Assembly: GCA_947579605.1 (NCBI GenBank)
Contig: OX388305.1
Coordinates: forward strand, 32,439,542-32,503,541
Direction of reading: 5' to 3'
Source of the DNA: Athripsodes cinereus
Lineage: Eukaryota > Arthropoda > Insecta > Trichoptera > Leptoceridae
Length of the DNA: 64,000 nt
Below, in pieces: positions 11,161 through 22,177 of this stretch. Within the stretch, counting starts at the first letter, position 1, and each line of letters opens with the position of its first letter. The notes under the pieces are model-generated. The model searched no databases and was not told where the DNA came from. It was given only the letters and a program-made list of their open reading frames with translations. Position numbers and translations under genes: made by a program.

Positions 11161-11874
11161 TCTTAATACTATTATTTTTTATTTAAATATTTACCTATTC
11201 TTATTTGTATGTTTTTTTTTCTCTTTCAAACAGTACACTTTTTTTATTATGTATTTTTTGTGTAAATATGGTATTTATTTATTTTTATTTATTTATTTAT
11301 TCTTCTTGCACATCATCATTACATTACAGTGTTTTGATTATGTTCTGTCAATAAAGATTTATTATTATATTTTTGTAGAACAGAAATCCGTAAATTATTA
11401 TTTCAACCGCTAATTTTCTGCATTTGTTTCACCAAGAAGTAGAAGAGATCAAACATATTGATCAACAAATATTTATAAGTTCACTATCAATTTTCGTTGA
11501 ATTACCCACCTAACATCAATTTACAATTGAGAACTCTTGACATTTATTTTTTATGTATAAGATGAAGAATTATATTCTGATTCCTAATATAATAATGGAC
11601 AATCACATGATATTATTTTTCTATAAAAAAATTTGAAAATTAAATGAGAATAATCAAGACATCATTTAGAATGTTGAGCGTGTGAGTGATCAAGTGAAAA
11701 ATAAGTCACAACACATAGGTTTATGTTCGTCCACTGTCCACTCACCGTGTTTGTGTATGCTTAGTGTGTCTGAAAGTGGTTCCCACTACGTTCTGTTTGT
11801 TTTATTTTTATTTACATTTTAATGTATTTTGATTTACAAGTAAAGTTAAAATTAAATTTAAATCCTCTTCCTCA
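11161..11874. other. AT-rich intergenic stretch
   Basis: No gene or clear repeat recognised; simple (TTTA)n sequence at about 11275-11300. Confidence 0.4.
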
Positions 11875-11975
11875 AAAAAGATATACTTGTCTGAAACAAA
11901 GTGTGTGAGAAAGCGAGAACGTCCGAGAATCACGTGTTTGGGATCAAATTCTCAAGGGTGGCTGTGTGTTGAATT
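11875..11975 (+). pseudogene. LINE family A short tail fragment
   Basis: Degenerate match to the family A segment encoding YLSEREG...KR.RPR.TW...QIL (compare 10725-10805), with frame breaks. Confidence 0.5.
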
Positions 11976-12031
11976 CACAGACTTCAGATTTATTGCTTTA
12001 GATTAATGATGAAACTTATAGCTTTAATATT

Positions 12032-12850
12032 TATGTTTCAGAGCACACCGAGTATCCACGGTTTTAGTCTGTGTCTAGCGTGAGGAATGTTTCTCGTCAT
12101 GGTATTAGAAAAAATTATATCATTCACAGTTTTGACCAAAAATTCTAAACATTTATTACTATCATTAATGTTGTATAGTGGGGATCAGTCAATCAATCAT
12201 AATATACATTTCGACGAGATGATCTAATCAAATATAGTGTTTTTTGTAACGCCCTATTGATGATTAATATTGTCGGATAGTGGTCAGTCAAAAGTAAGTC
12301 ACATACAATTCCCAAAACATTATCCTTATCAACTCCAGTTCTGAAAAACATGTGATCGTGAATGTACCTAATTTTCCCTTGTAAAACTTGATTCTGGGGG
12401 GTTGCTCTGGTCCTGACGTTATTCCTGCAATATTTGTAAAGAATTGTGCTGAAGAGCTGTCTGTCCCTCTTTCCCTTACTTACAGACACTCTCTTGCTGA
12501 GAGAACTTTCTCAAGTATATGGAAAAGATCCTTCATTGCACCAATTTATAAGTGTGGTGACTAACGTAATATTGTTAACTACAGACCGATTTCTAAGATA
12601 TCGTTTTTCAGTAAGTTGATGAAGATAATAGTCACAGTTGTCCTCCGAGGTAAAGTCATTTATAATGCCCAATCATTATTTTGTTCGTGGAAGATTGGTG
12701 GAATCTAATCTATTAGTATGTAGATTATGTGACTTGAATGAGGGGTCGAGGTGGACAAGTGGATGCTGTATAATATACAGATTACATGAAGGTCTTTGAC
12801 AAGATTAGTCATAATGCCCTCTTACATAAGTTGCATTCTTGTGGAATTGG
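12032..12850. pseudogene. LINE copy with internal 5' inversion (endonuclease minus, reverse transcriptase plus)
   Basis: Minus strand 12384-12032 encodes the end of a LINE endonuclease and the linker after it: GKIRYIHDHMFFRTGV, LLLTDHYPTILI, then in another frame CLEFLVKTVNDIIFSN and RLKPWI. Plus strand from about 12400 encodes the start of the reverse transcriptase domain: GPDVIPAIFVKNCAEEL, SIWKRSFIAPIYKCGD, a stop, NIVNYRPISKISFFSKLM, and further frameshifted matter to about 12850. In an intact element these parts lie on one strand in the order endonuclease, linker, polymerase. The head-to-head order here is what twin priming during LINE insertion produces. Confidence 0.65.
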
Positions 12851-12852
12851 AA

Positions 12853-13005
12853 AAAGAACAGAGATGTATTGAGAGAAATCGACATGGGTATATAAAAATT
12901 GTATGAGTGTAGTAGAACCGAAAGAAGTATGTAAGGATAGATCTATATGGCTCTCTGTTGTCTCTGCCTACCCGACTTGCGACATGGTGTAAGGGTATAT
13001 TATAG
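12853..13005 (+). pseudogene. LINE family A terminal tail
   Basis: Frame remnants of RNR...CMSVVEPKEVCKDRSIW and LSAYPTCDMV match the C-terminus at 10840-10945. It follows directly after the inverted LINE copy. Confidence 0.6.
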
Positions 13006-13807
13006 CATAGCTATTACAAAAATACAATAATAAATGCAATTACAAAAATAAAAAAAATGTTGAAATAAAATTTTAGGGTCCACTTAGTAAAATAGTTTTT
13101 GGAGTTAATAAGTGTAACTACTTTGGCCACCATGATGCTTTCTGTCGATAACAAATTATAAAAGATGAAATTAATCATAAATATGCACTTTGTTTGCATA
13201 ACTAGGAATAATGAGATCATGATGTTGAGTAATACTTCGTTGTCAGTAGTTGCAATACATTAATGATTATTGTAGTGTTGATTTGACAAATTTAATGTGT
13301 CATAGTTGATAGCTAATTGATAAGCATGTGTGTTTATTATACAGATATTATTATTGTTTGTAAACTTTATCGCCACTCCAGTGTGCGGTATACATTTCCT
13401 ACCAAAATATCTCTTTGTCTCTTCAATGCTGTATATTTTACAGACTAAAAGTATATTTTGTTTGTGTATAAATTATATTAAAATGTTGTTATTTGAAATA
13501 TTCTTTGTGTTTGAATTAAATAAAAAAGAAGAAATTATGTACAAAAAATTTATTATTACTCAAGTAGGACAGAATTTTTTGTCTCAAGGAATATGAGCTA
13601 CAATAAGTAGTCAATCTATAAAATTTAAGTTTATAAGTGTTTTAGGCATATTCAATATTTTCTACTATGTACATTATGTGTTGTACTGACTGTACTGGGG
13701 TCAAATCATATTATGTGTTTATGTTTCTGTAATTTGATGAGTGTTCATGCATTGTTTCATTAATGATTCACATGGAATGTTATAACGTATCTTTTGTGTT
13801 GTTGCAG
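13006..13807. other. AT-rich region upstream of MFSD1
   Basis: No conserved coding sequence seen; open frames here are of low-complexity composition. A non-coding first exon and the promoter of the MFSD1 gene are expected in or left of this stretch. Confidence 0.4.
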
Positions 13808-13834
13808 TATTGTTAAAAACTGTTTGCAGTCATC

Positions 13835-16800
13835 ATGGAGAGCCAACCGAATATCACTAGTGATGAGAGTCCACTTTTAGAAGGAAATATACAACAACAA
13901 GGGGAAAGACCAAAAGGATGTTGCTCTGCAGTCCTCTGCAACCCATCACATCCCTGTCATCGATTTATAGCACTCATCTTCATGTGTTTAATTGGCTTCG
14001 GTTAGTGAAAAATGATGTACTGCTATCATATCCCAATTACCTTTTTCTACATAATATTTGATATTCTATATGATAGAATTAATGTATTGTGTAGGTGTGC
14101 CTTATGGGGTCGTGGAATACTTGTGAGTAAAAACATTGAAAATTATGGCCTTTTATGATTTGCTTTTGACAAAAACAAATAGATAGGTATAAACAAAAAG
14201 AATCATTCACACAACAACTCAGTGAACATTCCAAAGGTATGATTTTGTGCAAAATATCACATTTTATATCTTACTTTTATTTTCTGTTGCATACAATATA
14301 TGGCCTTATGAATAAAACACATGTACTGAGTTAAAATTATAAACAACTTTTTCATATTAAAATATAAGATTCATAAAAAGTGGTACATATTTTTTGTATA
14401 TTGGTCATTGTTGGAGCTTGTTCCCAAAGGCCTTTCGGAACAAGCTCCATAATCAGTAGGTAATCAATGTTATAAAAAGGCGACAAACCATTTTCAACAT
14501 TCTACCAATATTTATAAGATATATCCTGTTTCCCACCTGTACTTGAAATCGCTGGGTAAAAATAACTGTTGTGTGTATTCCAAGTTGAATAAAGTCTTTT
14601 TATCAACGCTACAAAAGTACTCTTCTTTTTCACTGCGACCCGCCAAATCATCACACCACTCGATAATTACCAACAATTAATACTAAGTATAGACTCATAA
14701 TATATTATTTTTTATTATTATGGTAGAGTGGGAGGGAAAAATGAAAAAATAAGAAAGATGGTGAAATAAAAATATAGAAATTCACAATCCAGTTATCCTT
14801 CTTAACTGTCAAATCTCACCCCTTCATTCACCATTAATTTAAACAATTTTGTCATCTCACATCCCCTCTTCCGCTCCACAATAACACATAATGACAGTCT
14901 TTTTATATGTATCCTTAGTATTAATTACCCACTAATGATGATGCTTGCGAAAACATCTCTTGGAATAATTGTACTCACATAAGTGTTTTTAAATTTATAT
15001 TTTCTTTAATGATTTGAAATACAGGTACATACATTAGTATAGAATATTTGAATAATATTTTCAGGGTCATACTTTTGTTACGATAATCCAGGTGCTTTGC
15101 AAGATAACTTCAAAGATGACCTTAGAATCAACACAACACAATTTGTTCTGCTGTATTCAATATATTCCTGGCCCAATATTATACTTTGTTTTATAGGAGG
15201 ATTCCTTATAGACAGGTTATTCATATGTTTTTTTTACTGAATTTATTTTGTTACATACATTTTGCATTGTAAAAATACATTTTAAGTTGATTATTTATTG
15301 TTTTAGAGTGTTTGGCATAAGATTTGGGACAATTCTCTACATGTCAATTCTTCTAACAGGAGCATTAATTTTTGCTACTGGAGGTTACTTAGACATTTTT
15401 CCATTGATGGTTGTTGGCCGTTTTGTTTTTGGGTATGTGTGTATTTTTAGTCAACAGTAAAGATCAGCGGTCGTCACACTTTTCTGGTCAAAGGCCACAT
15501 AGGACAATATGAGATATCATTGAGGGCCACATACGTCCGCATTGAATATAATTTGGTATTTTTGTTGAGTTTTCAAAAGTGAATAAGTACCTTTTCTTTT
15601 AGGCCGAATTTTCAAAAAGATACCGGAATTTTTGAAATATTTCTCAATATCCTCGGGTATGTTAAATAAGGTTTTAGAATAGTGGTAAATATATTTGAAA
15701 ACTGAAACTTGTAGATTTAAGAATGAGTCACTGCGGGCAGCACAAATGAAAGGTGAGGGACACATTTGACGACTGCTGGTATTGATTGATAGGTTTTTAC
15801 TTGTAATTTACCAACATCCTTTAACCATTCATAAAAATACAATATAATATGTTCACAGAATTGGTGGAGAATCTCTTGCTGTTGCACAAAACAACTACGC
15901 AGTGCGGTGGTTTAAAGGGAAAGAATTGAATATGGTGTTTGGTCTACAGTTATCATTTGCCAGAGTTGGTAGTACTATCAATTTCATTGTAATGGAACCA
16001 CTCTATAAGCTGGTGGGACAACACTACACAGGATATCATAGAACTGGAGTTGTTCTTTATATTGGTAGGGTTTGACTTGTCTTTATCTATATCTCCGCTT
16101 ACTTATTTGTGCATGATGGTGCATTCCAACTAAAATGCTATGTAGCCTGTAGACTCACTGTCCTTTGTGTTGTTGAAAATAATAAAAAATAGTTGACGAG
16201 TTGAAGGTGTTACAATTATTTGTTAGTTGACATTGTATTTAATTGAAATTGAGTAATTGCTTTTTTCAGCGTCAATGACTTGCGTTATGTCTCTTATATT
16301 TGGATTGATCTTGGCGTGGATGGACCGTAGAGCAGAAAGTGTTTTGAACAAAGATGACGATAACAAAAATGAAGAGCCGGTTAAATTGTCAGCCATCAGA
16401 TATTTCAGTGGAACATTTTGGCTTGTAACTGTTATTTGTGTTGCGTACTATGTTGCCATTTTTCCATTTGTGGCACTTGGAAAGTAAGAACATCATCTTG
16501 TCATTAGACATTTAATAACTCTAACTGTTTCTTATATGTTAGTGCAGTTGTGAATCAAATTGCTTGTTGTTTCAGGATGTTCTTTGAGCGTAAGTTTGAC
16601 TACAGTCCCGAGGATGCCAATGTGGTGAACTCTATTATTTACATATTATCTGCTGCTGCTAGCCCAGCTGCTGGATTTATCATAGACAAGACAGGAAGAA
16701 ATCTTTATTGGGTTGTCTCCAGCATATTTTTAACAATTGGTGCTCATTCTATATTGACATTTACATTCTGGAATCCTTTTATCGGAATGGTAAACATAAT

Positions 16801-18832
16801 TCTTGCATGTTATTTTGACCAAGATAGCTACTTAAAATATTGCAATTAAAAAACTAAATATTATGCTTTTGTCTTTCAACAATTTGATTTCATTCATATT
16901 TCAGACTCTATTAGGACTATCATATTCAATGCTCGCCAGTGGGTTGTGGCCTCTTGTAGCATTAATCATTCCAGAGAATCAACTTGGAACTGCTTACGGA
17001 ATGTAAGTGAATATCAATGTATTGCTTTGTACTGTAAGATATCATTTAGTGATACATTATATTATTCAGCTACATCACTTGGTGTCGATACATAATTATT
17101 GTGTTTATTTTTTATTTTATTTTATTTTACACAATAAATGGCCATAAGCCTTTGACAAAAAATTATATAATTTACATATAACTAGAAAAATATAAAAAAG
17201 CAAACATACAACCAAGAACCTATAACATTATCAATGGAAAATAAACATTAAAGTTAACAAAAATCCAACAAAATAATAAAACAAAAAACATTTAAGTAGA
17301 TAAGAAATACTATAATATTATACCATCATGGCTTATTCCACAAACGGGGTAGCCAGCAGACCATCTTCATTTAATAAAAATGCAAACTATCCTTTACGTG
17401 CCGTCAAAAATGAAGACATTCAGGAATGGTGGCAAATCTCACGTCGGTAGCTGAAATTAAGATGTAAAATGTCTTTATTTTTTCTAACACGTTACGTAAT
17501 TATTATGTTTGTGTTGTGTTTTGTAATTATTATATTTGTGTTAAAATTATTTATTATTTACTAATAGTCACATTATATATCTGCAAACTACTTTCTGTAT
17601 TGATAAATAATAACTTTTACCTAGACAGGTGTATAATATGATGTGTTCTCTGTCCACACACGAAATACTGTATAATTACAGTGCTATACATAAGGGCACA
17701 GTCCTGTATAATTGATTTTATTGTATTTTAACATTTTGTTTTTCAGTTGTCAAGCTGTCCAGAACTTGGGTTTGGCTATTGTTTCGATTGTTGCTGGTAT
17801 GATTGTAGATAACGGAGGCTACTTTATGCTGGAGATGTTTTTCCTGGGATGGCTATTTGGTAAATTTAATTTAAATCAATAAACAGTATATGATAAAATA
17901 ACAAGAAATTACAGTTTTGGGATGTTTGTAAGAATGTGTGAAGGGTGCATTGTTATTGATATGTTAATGTAAATTCGTTGAAACTAAACAAAAATTCATT
18001 GTATTTTAATGGTACATATTAATGAATATTGCAACTGAAATTCTAATTTCATGTTATTTTACATGGTAAAAATATGGGGTTGTTCAGAAAGTAATTTCAT
18101 TTCCAACAGAGAACTTGATTGTATTTTGTCACAGCCTTATGCACAAAAGATGCGCTGGATATGTTGTAATGATGTAGTAGTAGATTTGAAGATTGTGTAT
18201 AGATACCAAGTTACTAGATTTCATTTTCAACTTTTCATTATCAGCTGTTACATTTATGCAAACATGTATAGCCATAAGATATATTTTGATAAACAAAGAA
18301 AGAAAGATCATTTATTCATAATTTGTGATGTGTAATACAGGTATTTACAAGCTTAATGTTATGTTATTAGTGATTCTATTTACATTTTTAGTCGCTTTGA
18401 TAGCTGCCATATGTATACTACTTCTGGATTCATCACAAAATGGAACTCTTAATATGACACCAAAAGAAAGAAATTTTCACGCGTATGTATAAATTATTAT
18501 TTTTTCATCTATAAGTACTTCATTAATTCAATACTGTTAACTGTTACGTGAGGAGGGGGGGGGATTCATTCTGAACCTTTTTGTTTTCAATTGATGTATT
18601 TTGTATTTAATAATATTTCTGTGGATTGTAACAAAAATAATCTAATATTCATTTTCGTTTTAGGGAACAATTAAAAGCAGCGAACACTAATATTTCTGAA
18701 TCTTTTCAAAATGACTCAGTGGAAAGAAATCCTATGGATGAAACAGATGTTCTTGTGTCTAATCGTATAAGATCAAGGTATTTAGCAAGAATAGGAACTC
18801 GCACTGAAGACGACGCTATGATAAATTTTTAA
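13835..18832 (+). CDS. Mfsd1: MFSD1-type lysosomal major facilitator transporter
   Basis: Ten coding exons join in frame: 13835-14000, 15065-15215, 15307-15432, 15859-16064, 16270-16483, 16576-16789, 16905-17002, 17747-17859, 18392-18482 and 18664-18832, giving 1548 nt or 515 residues plus stop. All introns are GT-AG and phases match. The protein has a cytosolic N-tail, about 12 membrane segments and a polar C-tail. Family landmarks are LLYSIYSWPN, GGFLIDRVFGIRFGT, GRFVFGIGGESLAVAQNNYA, WFKGKELNMVFGLQLS, YYVAIFPFVALGK and PENQLGTAYG, all colinear with vertebrate MFSD1. MFSD1 is a lysosomal membrane protein that works with GLMP and has been reported to export dipeptides. The N-tail has DESPLL, an acidic dileucine signal of the lysosomal sorting type. 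The ATG at 13835 follows two tandem acceptor sites (ending 13807 and 13829), so a non-coding upstream exon is likely. Confidence 0.93.
14409..14675 (+). mobile_element. Candidate solo LTR in MFSD1 intron 1
   Basis: Begins TGTTGG and ends CCAACA, the inverted termini of retroviral-type LTRs. Inside, in order, are a near-perfect 38-nt palindrome (14412-14449, one mismatched pair), a TATA-like TATAAAAAGGC at about 14471 and AATAAAG at about 14589. That U3-R-U5 order suggests a promoter and poly-A signal. I see no flanking duplication and no internal retrotransposon sequence, so it would be a recombined solo LTR. A MITE is the alternative. Confidence 0.45.
15465..15778. mobile_element. hAT-type MITE in MFSD1 intron 3
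   Basis: Termini CAGCGGTCGTCA and, inverted, CAGCAGTCGTCA. Flanking octamers GTAAAGAT (15457-15464) and GTATTGAT (15779-15786) agree at 6 of 8 positions, fitting an aged 8-bp hAT target-site duplication. No transposase; 314 bp. Confidence 0.75.
17100..17240 (-). mobile_element. LINE 3' tail, minus strand, in MFSD1 intron 7
   Basis: On the minus strand it reads TTGTCAAAGGCTTATGGCC followed by an ATTTATTGTG segment and repeated AAAAT units, as in the 3' ends of CR1/Jockey-like LINEs elsewhere in this window. Confidence 0.5.
17323..17500 (+). repeat. Dispersed GGCATATCCCAC repeat in MFSD1 intron 7
   Basis: Diverged full-length-like copy: CATCATGGCTTATTCCACA, GGGGTAGCCAGCAGACC, AAGACATTCAGG and GATGTAAAATGTCTT in family order. 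Confidence 0.7.
18070..18105 (+). mobile_element. Possible mariner-type terminal repeat, single end
   Basis: GGGGTTGTTCAGAAAGTAAT resembles the terminal inverted repeat of irritans-type mariner elements. I could not find a matching opposite end, so this would be a relic. It lies in MFSD1 intron 8. Confidence 0.3.
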
Positions 18833-18871
18833 AAGTAAATAAATTTATGTCATATTTTGTTATTATTTCGG

Positions 18872-18877
18872 AATAAA
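18872..18877 (+). terminator. Poly-A signal of MFSD1
   Basis: AATAAA, 40 nt after the TAA stop at 18830-18832. An earlier, weaker AATAAA-like run (AAATAAAT) lies at about 18837. Confidence 0.6.
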
Positions 18878-19174
18878 TAGATGAATTCTCGAGTGGCCCA
18901 GATACTTTTGTGTATATTATTCCTCAAAATCTGTGGTGAGATGTGATGGCTTGTTGCTCAAGTTAGAGAAAATTTAATCATTTCTATGTTTGGCTGTTTT
19001 TATCCAATATAATTATAATGTTAGGTATAGTGCTAGCATTGCATTCAGTGTCTTTTTTGTTATACTTTGCATCAAAGTACTATAAATCAAAACCTAAGTA
19101 TGTAAATGTGATAAAATATATATTTAAAGATTTTTTTGATTATTCCATGTGTAACGTGTTTACCACTGATTAGT

Positions 19175-19456
19175 ATGGTTTTCCCTACGTTTCTCCTAGG
19201 TATCGTTTCAAAAATATACTTACAAGAGGGTGAACTAACTTATTTAATCAGAGGAAATACCACTTCCTATTGGGGTTTATTGGGCTTGTTATCAAATAAG
19301 AAATATGTAGTGCTAAGACAATGTTCAATAAAGCTTGGAATGTCAGATAGTGGTTCAATTCTGGATTTAATTATTTCAATAGGTTCGGAAGTGGGTGCCG
19401 TAGTAGAAATTGACATTTCATCAAAATTAGGGAGAATATTGGTCAGCTCTAAATAA
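19175..19456 (+). CDS. Unrecognised small open frame downstream of MFSD1
   Basis: ATG at 19175 opens 93 codons to TAA. Composition is protein-like, but I recognise no domain, and the minus strand is also open over 19267-19506. It begins about 340 bp after the MFSD1 stop and could lie in an extended 3' UTR or be a transposon remnant. Confidence 0.2.
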   Translation: MVFPTFLLGIVSKIYLQEGELTYLIRGNTTSYWGLLGLLSNKKYVVLRQCSIKLGMSDSGSILDLIISIGSEVGAVVEIDISSKLGRILVSSK

Positions 19457-19671
19457 ATATTACTAAGCTTTTTCACAAAATAGTTTTGTTGATATATAAA
19501 TTGCATTTCTCAGCATGAGGTTATACATATATAAATATTAAGTTTTACATAATACGTAAAAAGTCAGTTCACACTGTCGACCTGTTAACAAAGCTTCTTT
19601 TGAATCTCGTAGAAGACGTTACATTTCTTCTTGTAGTGTAGTTTGTTGTGTTTATAACTACTGTTAGACAA

Positions 19672-19837
19672 ATTGAAACAAGTTTTTTTTTCTACTATAG
19701 ATTGTTGATCGTGAGAGAGATGTCTTCCAACTTATCAGGTCATTATCAATTGATCAATAATGACCTGGTAAGTCGAAAGACGTATGTCTCTTCCGCAATC
19801 AATAATTTGTAATAAAAAGAAACACACTCGTTTCAAT
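19672..19837. repeat. Long imperfect hairpin (foldback MITE-like)
   Basis: Arms of roughly 75-80 bp face each other around a short centre at about 19752. Matching segments include ATTGAAAC (19672) with GTTTCAAT (19830-19837), and ACTTATCAGGTCATTAT with ATAATGACCTGGTAAGT nearest the centre. The transcript would form a long stem with scattered mismatches. Confidence 0.65.
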
Positions 19838-21800
19838 ATACCTAATTTTGGAATTCTACTACGTGTGCACCAACACAGAATAAACTAATGTTGTGTTTCG
19901 ATTTGTCTACTAATAGAATAATAATGTTTAATTTCACGTAGAGCTTGTTTTTCATTATGTGCGAGATGTATTAAATTTGTGTACCTGAAGTCGTCAGTTG
20001 GCATTTGTAATTCAGAGGATAAACACTTTGTTGCTAACTCTGAGATAGCAAATACCTGTCATTTTTATATTGATAGGTGACTACCATTTTCGATTAAGTT
20101 AATTCACCTTCTTTTTAGTCTCTTCCTGAGACAATGCCCAGGTCAAATCCAGGAAAAAACAGGAGAACAACACTTATCAGTGCCAAAACGCTGAACACAG
20201 GACAATCCAAAAAATATTGTTTTATTATTATAGACAGCAAAAATATATTCGCTTAAATGCATTGACCTATATTGTTTTATAAGTATATAAACCAATGCTC
20301 ATTTTATCTAGGTATATATATTTTAAATAAAAAAAATAAGTTAAGTCCATAGTGTTTTTGTTTAAAAATATGATTCCAATTTTTTCGTGTAAATGATTCA
20401 TGAAATTGTTTTTATACATACCTAAATTTGATCTGATCTGCCACATGGATATTACATGTTGAATTTTGTTACATATGAAAAAACTGTATAGTTCCAAAAA
20501 AAAACTCAACGGGAGTAATATTGTAATAATATTAGTGAGAAAAGTTATTCTAGCAATATATAGACATTATGTATTATAGACATTAATTTTTTTTTTCAAT
20601 ATTATCGATGTATAATTTTGTATAATATAATCATAATATTATAATGTTTAATAAAGACTGTCGAAATTAATTTTTCTTGGGTCCACCCATATGATAAATG
20701 TTTAATGCCTACCTTTTTAATACAGGAAACCGTTTATATAAATAATTAAGACATATTCTGATGGTGGACATGGAGTTGAATGAACAATTGCTTGTACATA
20801 ATGTGAAATTTACAATAGAAGGATAACTTTTAAAGTGTCTGAATTAGTTATTATTATGACAGAAGTGAATATGTATTATTAAGACAGAATAAATTTATAA
20901 ATAAAGCAGTAAATTTCCAAAGAAACATTTAAAAGAATAAATCCTGGCATTAAACACCATACTGGATAGTTTAGTTATGATGCACATTTGCAGATAATTA
21001 GTCACAGGTATTTTTCTTATTTGCATTTAAAACATCTTTTGAAATACATATCACATGATATAAGTGTATAAATATTAAGTATTTTTATGTGAAAAATGTT
21101 CATCTACCTGATGACAACGATGCCATTTTAGGGATGGAATATAATATTACGCATTGTGAATGCTTGCGTGTAGAAATGTACATATTTACAAAATATAAGT
21201 AACTTATCAATAAATTTCCAATACAACTCACAATACTGCCTTAAAAATCAAATTTTCATTTGAAAGATAATGATGTTGCACCTACAAGTATGGTGATATT
21301 AGAGTATATATATATATATATATATATATGTTATTTAATGTAAAAACAATTGTGAAACATACCGAGTCTGTAAAAATTATTAAAATATACAGCACCTGCA
21401 GACATGATACTTCATGCCTTTAAAATTAGTCATCCAAAATAAGAATTATTGCTTAAATATTTAAGTAAAGAGATTTTAGCATTTTTATGTGCTTTTCATT
21501 ACAACAGTGTTCAGTGACATGATAATAGTGTTTCCGTAATTCAATCTGGGGTATCTACTTTAATTACCGCAGCTGACCTACTTCAAAATAATTATGTTGA
21601 ACACATACATCAAATTAAAAATTGATGAATTGTAGTGTCCTTCAGGTGCTTTGGCAAGTAGATGACACTAATCTTGTCCAATAATAATAATACATACCCA
21701 GTATGCTGATTAATTTTATAAGTTGAATTTTTTATATCAATTGTTTTTCACTTATTTAAGAGGTATTAACTATGTAACAATTTCTAGACTTTTTTAAACA
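19838..21800. other. AT-rich intergenic region between MFSD1 and PYROXD1
   Basis: No gene or clear mobile element recognised. A TA dinucleotide run lies at about 21303-21329. Confidence 0.5.
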
Positions 21801-21979
21801 AATTTTTAACTTGAATTTCTGTTTATTTGTTACATGAATTTAAAATACGCTATCGTGATTTCTAGTGTACCTACATCATTGACGAGTTTTTCAAGACTAT
21901 GGTGTAGGTACACTGAAATCGCCATAGCATATTTTAAATTCATGTAACAAATAAACATAGAAATTCAAGTTAAAAATTC
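21801..21979. repeat. Near-perfect 78-bp inverted repeat (long hairpin)
   Basis: The left arm from 21801 (AATTTTTAACTTGAATTTCT...) and the right arm ending at 21979 are reverse complements over about 78 bp with only a few differences, separated by about 23 bp (GACGAGTTTTTCAAG region). The inner arm ends share GTGTACCTACA. It sits about 160 bp beyond the presumed poly-A signal of PYROXD1. It may be a foldback MITE or a hairpin-RNA source. Confidence 0.8.
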
Positions 21980-22140
21980 ATTGATTTTTTTATATATTGT
22001 ATGTTATTATGAGACAAAATATATTTTGTATATCCTCTGTATTATTTTATTGTAATTTTCCTCAGTATTAAATTTTATCATTTGACAGTTGAGTATTGAC
22101 TGGGATAACATAAAAAAATGTAGTATATGGCATGAAAGTG

Positions 22141-22146
22141 TTTATT
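22141..22146 (-). terminator. Poly-A signal of PYROXD1 / bicistronic unit
   Basis: TTTATT on the plus strand is AATAAA on the minus strand, about 32 nt beyond the PYROXD1 stop codon, so the 3' UTR would be very short. Confidence 0.55.
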
Positions 22147-22177
22147 CAATCTATGTATAGATACATTGAAGTGGAGG

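Noticed and set aside
12193..12489. 98-codon minus-strand frame as an independent gene
   Set aside because: Residues from about 36 on match LINE endonuclease; the first part overlaps the reverse-transcriptase coding on the other strand. It is an inverted LINE segment.
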